Shown here: one piece after another, positions 59,899 to 64,000 of the stretch
How positions within the stretch are numbered: position 1 is the stretch's first letter
Layout: each line of letters opens with the position of its first letter
Source of the DNA: Methanolobus sediminis
GTDB lineage: Archaea > Halobacteriota > Methanosarcinia > Methanosarcinales > Methanosarcinaceae
NCBI RefSeq assembly: GCF_031312595.1
Contig: NZ_CP133592.1
Coordinates: forward strand, 1,984,001-2,048,000
Direction of reading: 5' to 3'
Length of the DNA stretch: 64,000 nucleotides
Program-made: the position numbers and the translations under genes
The notes under the pieces: model-generated
What the model saw: only the letters and a program-made list of their open reading frames with translations
What the model was told of the DNA's origin: nothing
Databases searched by the model: none

Positions 59899-60066
59899 TT
59901 ATGCTCCCTTAAAGCCACATTTTGGGCATTCGTATGGATTGCTCTGCTGCCTGCAGCTTGCACATCTTCCAAGCTCATTACCACAAACAGGGCATGGGAA
60001 ACGTACGTAACCTGTTTCCACAAGGCTCTTGTTGCATGTAGTACAATTATCAACTTTATTTGCCAT
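59899..60066 (-). CDS. HVO_2753-family zinc micro-protein
   Basis: An unlisted 55-residue frame: [55 protein letters not shown]. Four CxxC pairs (CTTC, CPVC, CASC, CPKC) form two zinc ribbons. This is the HVO_2753 family, known from haloarchaea, where deletion affects motility and biofilm formation. AAGGAG lies 7 bases before the ATG. The aEF-1beta gene follows by 10 bases, the conserved neighbour. A link to translation is inferred from context. Confidence 0.88.
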   Translation of the reverse strand: MANKVDNCTTCNKSLVETGYVRFPCPVCGNELGRCASCRQQSNPYECPKCGFKGA

Positions 60067-60140
60067 TTAAAATCTCCTTACTGTGAGTAATATATGATCA
60101 ATATAATACTGAAAATCAGCATGTCAGTGATTTCAGTACA

Positions 60141-60155
60141 TACGCAGTATATAAT
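60141..60155 (-). promoter_or_regulatory. Promoter of the zinc micro-protein/aEF-1beta unit
   Basis: On the minus strand AAATTATATACTGCG holds a TATA box about 80 bases before the micro-protein start. Confidence 0.45.
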
Positions 60156-60794
60156 TTAAATATTCCCCTTGATGTGAGTGCCAATTACATTTTTTCCAAT
60201 AACGGCATCAATGACCCTTTCCGGATACATTCCATTGACCACGACACAGTCCATCATATTCTCCATCAGAAATCCGGGTAGTGAACTGTCAATACATGTA
60301 ACTCCCATTCTTGAAAGTTCAAGGGCAGTCATCCATTTCTGAATGATATCATCTGCAATCACACCATCAACATCAGTCACTTTAACAAAACGTGATCCTG
60401 TCTCTTTTGCGATCCATGCCCCTATTGTATCAGATGTGACGTTCCATGAATGTGGTAGCCTGTCAGTTTCCTTCAGCATTTTATATGGCATAAGCACAGA
60501 AACACCTGCAGGAAATTCATGTATATTTTCTACGGAGTTGATACCTGTCTTATCTATCAGGAAGTATGCGTATTGTTCCATGGAAAGAATTGCCATCCAG
60601 TGAGCGGCATCATCACCAATAGAACATTTTTCACTGATGTCTCTGACTGAATTAGCAAACACACCACCACCCGGGACGATCAAAATAGAATGGTCGTCTC
60701 CCTGTCCGCAAGTTCCAAAATATTCCTCAAGGGCACTAATGATAGAAGCCGAGTGTCTTATCAGGCTTCCCCCCAGTTTCACAACCGTTCTCAT
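60156..60794 (-). CDS. mfnE: Methanofuran kinase MfnE (amino acid kinase fold)
   Basis: A 212-residue protein of the amino acid kinase superfamily: VVKLGGSLIRHS (phosphate loop), ILIVPGGGVFANSVRDI, HSWNVTSDTIGAWIAKETGS and FVKVTDVDGVI. The archaeal short form next to mfnF and mfnD is MfnE, which adds a phosphate to the (aminomethyl)furanmethyl phosphate precursor to make the activated furan diphosphate for methanofuran. It follows mfnF after a 100-base gap on the same strand. The role rests on family and neighbours. Confidence 0.85.
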   Translation of the reverse strand: MRTVVKLGGSLIRHSASIISALEEYFGTCGQGDDHSILIVPGGGVFANSVRDISEKCSIGDDAAHWMAILSMEQYAYFLIDKTGINSVENIHEFPAGVSVLMPYKMLKETDRLPHSWNVTSDTIGAWIAKETGSRFVKVTDVDGVIADDIIQKWMTALELSRMGVTCIDSSLPGFLMENMMDCVVVNGMYPERVIDAVIGKNVIGTHIKGNI

Positions 60795-60893
60795 AACAGT
60801 CTGCTCCCAATATATTTTCAGGTAAGTTTGATATTTGCAATATCATCCTTATCTGTAATTGATGTACCTATTAATTGTATCTTCTCTGAGTTC

Positions 60894-61883
60894 TTATTCT
60901 TTTCCCGGCTGTGAGGTCTCATTTTCCAATATCCTTGCAGCAGCGTATGCAGGGAAAACCTTGGAGATGTCAGTTCCCCATTTTTCAGCAACGGAAATGC
61001 ATTCAAAACCAAGTCGCTTTGCTGCTTCCCTTATCATGAATTCCCCCAATCCTGCGGAAACTATCCTGTTGAGTCCATTCTTCTCAGCAACAACAGAGAT
61101 GGTCTCACAAAGAAGGCTTATTTGCTTTTCTTTAACCTGGGCTGCAATATTGTAAATCTCATCCGGTGATATTTCTGTCAGGTCTGCACATACTACCCTT
61201 GCCAGTCTTCTCATAGAATCATTTTTAGTCTTGCCTGCACCATCTGCGGTTTCACAGGTATACAATTCTTCCGTGATGTCTCCAAGTAGCAGGTATGCAT
61301 CAGCGGTGTTTGCAAAAAGCTCTGAAGAAATATTGCAATCACCATCTGCAACCTTTACTTTATCCAGCAGGTAAGCAAGGTTTGTCCTTAAGGTCCCTGC
61401 ATAAAAAAGTTCGCTGCGCACAAGTCTTGAAAAGTCAGTTAACCCTGCAACATGTTTTCCGTCTTTGATGGGAATTATATCACTGGTGGTACTTCCAACA
61501 TCTACAAAAATACAGTCTCCGATCTCAGCCCCTATCAGTCTTGTGGATGCAGCCCAGTTAGCTGCTGCAAGTTCACGCAGGCTTGATGATTCATCATAGA
61601 AGTGTCCATTGCTATCTATATACATAGTCTTGCAATCAAAAGCCTCGTCAACAGACTTCATTATAAACTGAATACCCTGAAGTTTGTCTTCGAAGCAGTC
61701 TGCCAGCTCTCCTGTCATAACCACACTGACCATGTCCGGTTTAAGTTCGGTAGCAATATCCTCAAGTGCTTCCGGCAGAGTTGTATCTTTCCACAACGGG
61801 ATGTAATGTAGTTCAATGATCTTTCCGTCAGCGGAAGCTATTTTAGTATTCGCACCGCCAATATCGATCCCTATTATTATCAT
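60894..61883 (-). CDS. mfnF: Methanofuran synthase MfnF (furan-tyramine condensing)
   Basis: A 329-residue protein of the hydantoinase/ASKHA fold. It begins MIIIGIDIGGANTKIASADG (ATPase phosphate-1 motif), has VDVGSTTSDIIPIKDGKHVA (phosphate-2) and IVSAGLGEFMIREAAKRLGF (adenosine motif). Formerly named an H4MPT-linked C1-transfer pathway protein, MfnF joins the activated furan to gamma-glutamyltyramine. It overlaps mfnD by 4 bases, so they are coupled, and mfnE follows. Methanofuran is the C1 carrier of the first step of methanogenesis from CO2 and the last of methyl oxidation. Confidence 0.88.
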   Translation of the reverse strand: MIIIGIDIGGANTKIASADGKIIELHYIPLWKDTTLPEALEDIATELKPDMVSVVMTGELADCFEDKLQGIQFIMKSVDEAFDCKTMYIDSNGHFYDESSSLRELAAANWAASTRLIGAEIGDCIFVDVGSTTSDIIPIKDGKHVAGLTDFSRLVRSELFYAGTLRTNLAYLLDKVKVADGDCNISSELFANTADAYLLLGDITEELYTCETADGAGKTKNDSMRRLARVVCADLTEISPDEIYNIAAQVKEKQISLLCETISVVAEKNGLNRIVSAGLGEFMIREAAKRLGFECISVAEKWGTDISKVFPAYAAARILENETSQPGKE

Positions 61884-62809
61884 ATGATGTCCTCAATGTC
61901 ATCTTTGGTGAAAGAACATTCCCCTGTAAGTTCAACTGACTCAGGAAGCTCTCCAAACATATTCATTAGTAGTAATTCTCCAATTTCACATCCAAGTGTC
62001 CTGACAAGTCCGAATATTGCAGTGGTAGGCCTTGGGTTCACATCTATTACATATGGTTTATTTCCATATACTATATCTATTCCCACGTACCCATTGCATC
62101 CCAGGGTTTCAACTGTTTTCTTTGCAGTGATGAATACTTCATTTTCAAAGTCCGCTCTGTATGGTACCTGGTTTCCCTTGTAATCAAAAATGGTTTCGCC
62201 ATTCTCTTCTTTTATATCGATTAATTGCCTGTTAAGGCTTAAAGGAAGGGACTTCTGTCCGCATATCAAACTGACACTGAGGTGCTCTCCTTCAACATAT
62301 TCAGTTGCAATGTACTCATCTGCCTGTTCATCCATATTTTCTGCAGGTTTGAGTCTGACTCCTTCGGAAGCGCATCCAAACCTTGGTTTAATAACATACT
62401 TCCCTTTGGAACCCATGTCCATTATTTTTGGAACTGCAATTGAATTTGATTCCAGCGTATTTGTACAAGTCAGTTTATCTGCACACAAACGCACTGATCC
62501 TGAGGAGCAACCAAGGTTTACTGTGTTTCTTTCTATTATTCCGGTGAGGTTGCCAAGTAGTTCATCAGGGCCGATAACAAGACCTGCATCACTTTCTTTT
62601 GAAACTTTCTCCAGCATATCTTCAAATGTGTTCTCGTCAGATATTACAGCATTTCCGCATTTTAGCTTGCTCTGCGCGGTTAGGTAGGTAACCTCATGTC
62701 CAAGGCGTGTGAAACTGTCAGCAAGGGTACTTAGCATAGCTCTGCCTTCCAGCAACAATGTTCCACTCAGGCCAATTCCCATAGCGTATTCAGCAAGCAG
62801 TATTTTCAT
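61880..62809 (-). CDS. mfnD: Tyramine-L-glutamate ligase MfnD (ATP-grasp)
   Basis: A 309-residue ATP-grasp ligase: MKILLAEYAMGIGLSGTLLL at the start, GKYVIKPRFGCASEGVRL (nucleotide loop), ATEYVEGEHLSVSLICGQ and GYVGIDIVYGNKPYVIDVNP with RPTTAIFG (metal-binding Glu/Asn replaced region IDVNPR). It attaches glutamate to tyramine in methanofuran synthesis. Its stop overlaps mfnF by four bases. First of the mfnD-mfnF-mfnE run; no tyrosine decarboxylase (mfnA) or mfnB is here. Confidence 0.88.
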   Translation of the reverse strand: MKILLAEYAMGIGLSGTLLLEGRAMLSTLADSFTRLGHEVTYLTAQSKLKCGNAVISDENTFEDMLEKVSKESDAGLVIGPDELLGNLTGIIERNTVNLGCSSGSVRLCADKLTCTNTLESNSIAVPKIMDMGSKGKYVIKPRFGCASEGVRLKPAENMDEQADEYIATEYVEGEHLSVSLICGQKSLPLSLNRQLIDIKEENGETIFDYKGNQVPYRADFENEVFITAKKTVETLGCNGYVGIDIVYGNKPYVIDVNPRPTTAIFGLVRTLGCEIGELLLMNMFGELPESVELTGECSFTKDDIEDII

Positions 62810-63062
62810 GCTGGATGCAACTGCATTTATTTGATATATCCTTTACTATTGTATATTATACTCCGGTTTTTACAGGATACTTTTCATTATTTCGTTGTAA
62901 TGGCATTTGAAATTTCAATGACGTTAAAATTTGATGGGCGGTAGTAAATTTCGCCGAATTTGTGTTATATACTATAACTAATATCTTGATAAGTAGGGTT
63001 GAGAGTTTATCTCAATTAAGGTGCGTCGGGTTGGAGCCGGGTTTAACCGGTTTACGGCGGGG
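62810..63062. other. Intergenic region upstream of the palindromic promoter
   Basis: No gene seen. It holds the promoter area of mfnD on the minus side and a TATCTTGATAAG string near 62981 that resembles the operator palindrome at 63071-63097. Confidence 0.4.
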
Positions 63063-63097
63063 GTATATAAATAGTATCTTTCCCGATAAGATACTAT
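63062..63097 (+). promoter_or_regulatory. TATA box overlapped by a 27-bp palindrome
   Basis: GGTATATAAAT (63062-63071) is a strong TATA box. Directly after it ATAGTATCTT (63071-63080) and AAGATACTAT (63088-63097) form a perfect 10-bp inverted repeat with a 7-base centre, covering the space between TATA box and expected start. This is where a repressor would block transcription. Confidence 0.6.
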
Positions 63098-63200
63098 TTT
63101 GACAAAGAAAAGAGGCACGTATCGGAAGTAAGTGAGTAGAGGAGTAAGAAACCGTTGTGTTTATGGTACACTTAGGACACAATGGTTTGTTCTTCTTATT
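63095..63200 (+). ncRNA. Candidate small RNA or structured leader
   Basis: Downstream of the strong TATA box the first 100 bases contain no convincing frame but a 12-bp hairpin: AAACCGTTGTGT (63149-63160) with ACACAATGGTTT (63177-63188, one G-U pair), followed by TGTTCTTCTTATT. It may be a short RNA or the leader of the membrane protein gene at 63358. Confidence 0.35.
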
Positions 63201-63357
63201 ACTTGGTAGCAATCTGTTTTAATAGTGCTATATGTTTTCTGTTATTGTTTTATCGTAGTTATAGTTTTCATCCTGTTTTGGCACTTATGTGACATGTATA
63301 TCTTCTTGCTTTATATTAAAAATGACTATATACTATGATTACTGATAGAGGACTGGG

Positions 63358-63771
63358 ATGAATATGGATGTAAATACGGAAAACCCATTTGTGCAGGCAC
63401 TGGTTGTATCAACCACGATGGCAGTTTTCATGATCGGCGTGGCTTTTGGGCTAATGAGCATGGCTCGCGAAGGTAGCACTCCGGTTCCGATGGCCGTTAT
63501 GCTTCTTATCTTTGCAGTGATCTTTATAGCAGGCTCTGTATTTTTTGAATCAAGAGGTGCAGATTATATGGGTTCTCTTGTCGGTGGTGCAATCATAGGT
63601 CTGGTAGCTACTGTCTCTGCAACTGCATTTTTCAGTGGTGTAAGATTTGCTATTGGTGGTGGTATTACTGAGATTGGATTTGATCAGGTAATTTCCGCTC
63701 TTGCAGTTTGTATGATTGCAAGCATGCTTCTGATACGTATTCTGCAGCATAGGTTCAGCAATGCTTTTTAA
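63358..63771 (+). CDS. Membrane protein of unknown function (four helices)
   Basis: A 137-residue protein with four membrane helices: ALVVSTTMAVFMIGVAFGLM, VPMAVMLLIFAVIFIAGSVF, a glycine-rich third (YMGSLVGGAIIGLVATVSAT) and QVISALAVCMIASMLLIRIL. The short N-terminus is acidic and the end is basic (QHRFSNAF). I do not recognise the family with certainty. GAGG precedes the ATG by 7 bases. It may be the gene served by the palindromic promoter about 290 bases upstream. Confidence 0.6.
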   Translation: MNMDVNTENPFVQALVVSTTMAVFMIGVAFGLMSMAREGSTPVPMAVMLLIFAVIFIAGSVFFESRGADYMGSLVGGAIIGLVATVSATAFFSGVRFAIGGGITEIGFDQVISALAVCMIASMLLIRILQHRFSNAF

Positions 63772-63935
63772 GCATTATAATGTTAAAGTCCAGCATAAAA
63801 TATGCATTAATTCTCTTTTTTGTACACTTCATTTCGCCAAAACAAGACACATATGCGAAAATTATTTATAGAACTTCAAACAATCACTAGTTCGACTACA
63901 CTTTACCGCGCACAGAATATGCGGAGATATTGAGA

Positions 63936-64000
63936 ATGGCTGATGGACCAGAGAATTGTGACGATTTAGATTCAAAAACAGTTGATGAAGGTAAAGTTGA
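63936..64000 (+). CDS. Unknown protein, N-terminal fragment (runs off window)
   Basis: Only the first 21 codons are visible: MADGPENCDDLDSKTVDEGK, acidic. GGAG lies 10 bases upstream of the ATG and a TATA box (ATTATTTATAG, about 63861-63871) about 70 bases upstream, so a real start is likely. The family cannot be told. Confidence 0.5.
   Translation, partial: MADGPENCDDLDSKTVDEGKV

Noticed and set aside
63012-63212. Minus-strand frame of 66 codons with CPKC
   Set aside because: It overlaps the palindromic promoter and RNA hairpin, has no second Cys pair and no ribosome site.

Overview
The window comes from a cytochrome-containing methanogenic archaeon of the order Methanosarcinales. It is probably a methylotrophic genus close to Methanolobus or Methanococcoides; I cannot fix the genus by eye. 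The evidence is: an archaeal 16S-Ala-23S rRNA operon, a complete A-type ATP synthase operon in the Methanosarcina order (H-I-K-E-C-F-A-B-D plus a small ninth-frame G candidate), methanofuran genes mfnD-mfnF-mfnE, siroheme-dependent heme genes (ahb), an archaeal-type CcmE with a Cys heme ligand, an S-layer-type surface protein, HVO_2753-type zinc protein and aEF-1beta, and TATA-box promoters instead of bacterial -35/-10 elements.

Layout. 1-2800: two glycosyltransferases, then a decayed tyrosine recombinase beside a 3' fragment of a tRNA-Leu, the scar of an old integrated element. 2814-3995: secreted papain-like protease. 4390-9851: rRNA operon with tandem promoters, processing stems, tRNA-Ala in the spacer and, unusually, tRNA-Cys between 23S and 5S. 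10002-14833: dicarboxylate symporter, a PspA-PspAA unit convergent with PspAB-HtpX, and a circularly permuted GTPase. 15140-21700: nitroreductase remnant, S-layer protein, REC-PAS-PAS-kinase, cytosine deaminase, orphan corrinoid cap domain, U32 protein, FeoA with a DtxR-type operator.

21821-31693 (minus strand) is a long heme/pyrimidine run: ahbD, two siroheme decarboxylase subunits, precorrin-2 dehydrogenase, hemA, hemB, a 47-aa plus 212-aa uncharacterised pair, hemL, hemC, pyrD, pyrK. Divergent from it (31901-34538, plus) are a CcmD-like peptide, ccmE, a polyprenyl synthase and an unassigned radical SAM enzyme. Together these link heme supply, cytochrome c maturation and probably the membrane electron carrier (methanophenazine). 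34757-43193 is the ATP synthase operon.

43585-64000 is more accessory: a frameshifted lipoprotein, Bcp peroxiredoxin, FetAB-type ABC pair, SMR pump, Kup, DUF1638, cupin, CPA2 antiporter with TrkA domains, MTH865 protein, a Cys-containing winged-helix regulator beside a nested palindrome, a decayed multiheme cytochrome c, an RGG/zinc protein, a surface protein with three nearly identical 390-bp repeats, tRNA-Ala(CGC), the zinc micro-protein/aEF-1beta pair, the methanofuran cluster, and a promoter with a 27-bp palindrome followed by a possible small RNA.

The best candidates for something undescribed are the ccmD-ccmE-polyprenyl synthase-radical SAM unit, the 47-aa/212-aa pair inside the heme genes, the intrinsic-terminator-like hairpin inside the ahaG-like frame, and the palindrome/RNA locus near 63.1 kb. 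All functional assignments come from motif and family recognition by reading; no searches were run.
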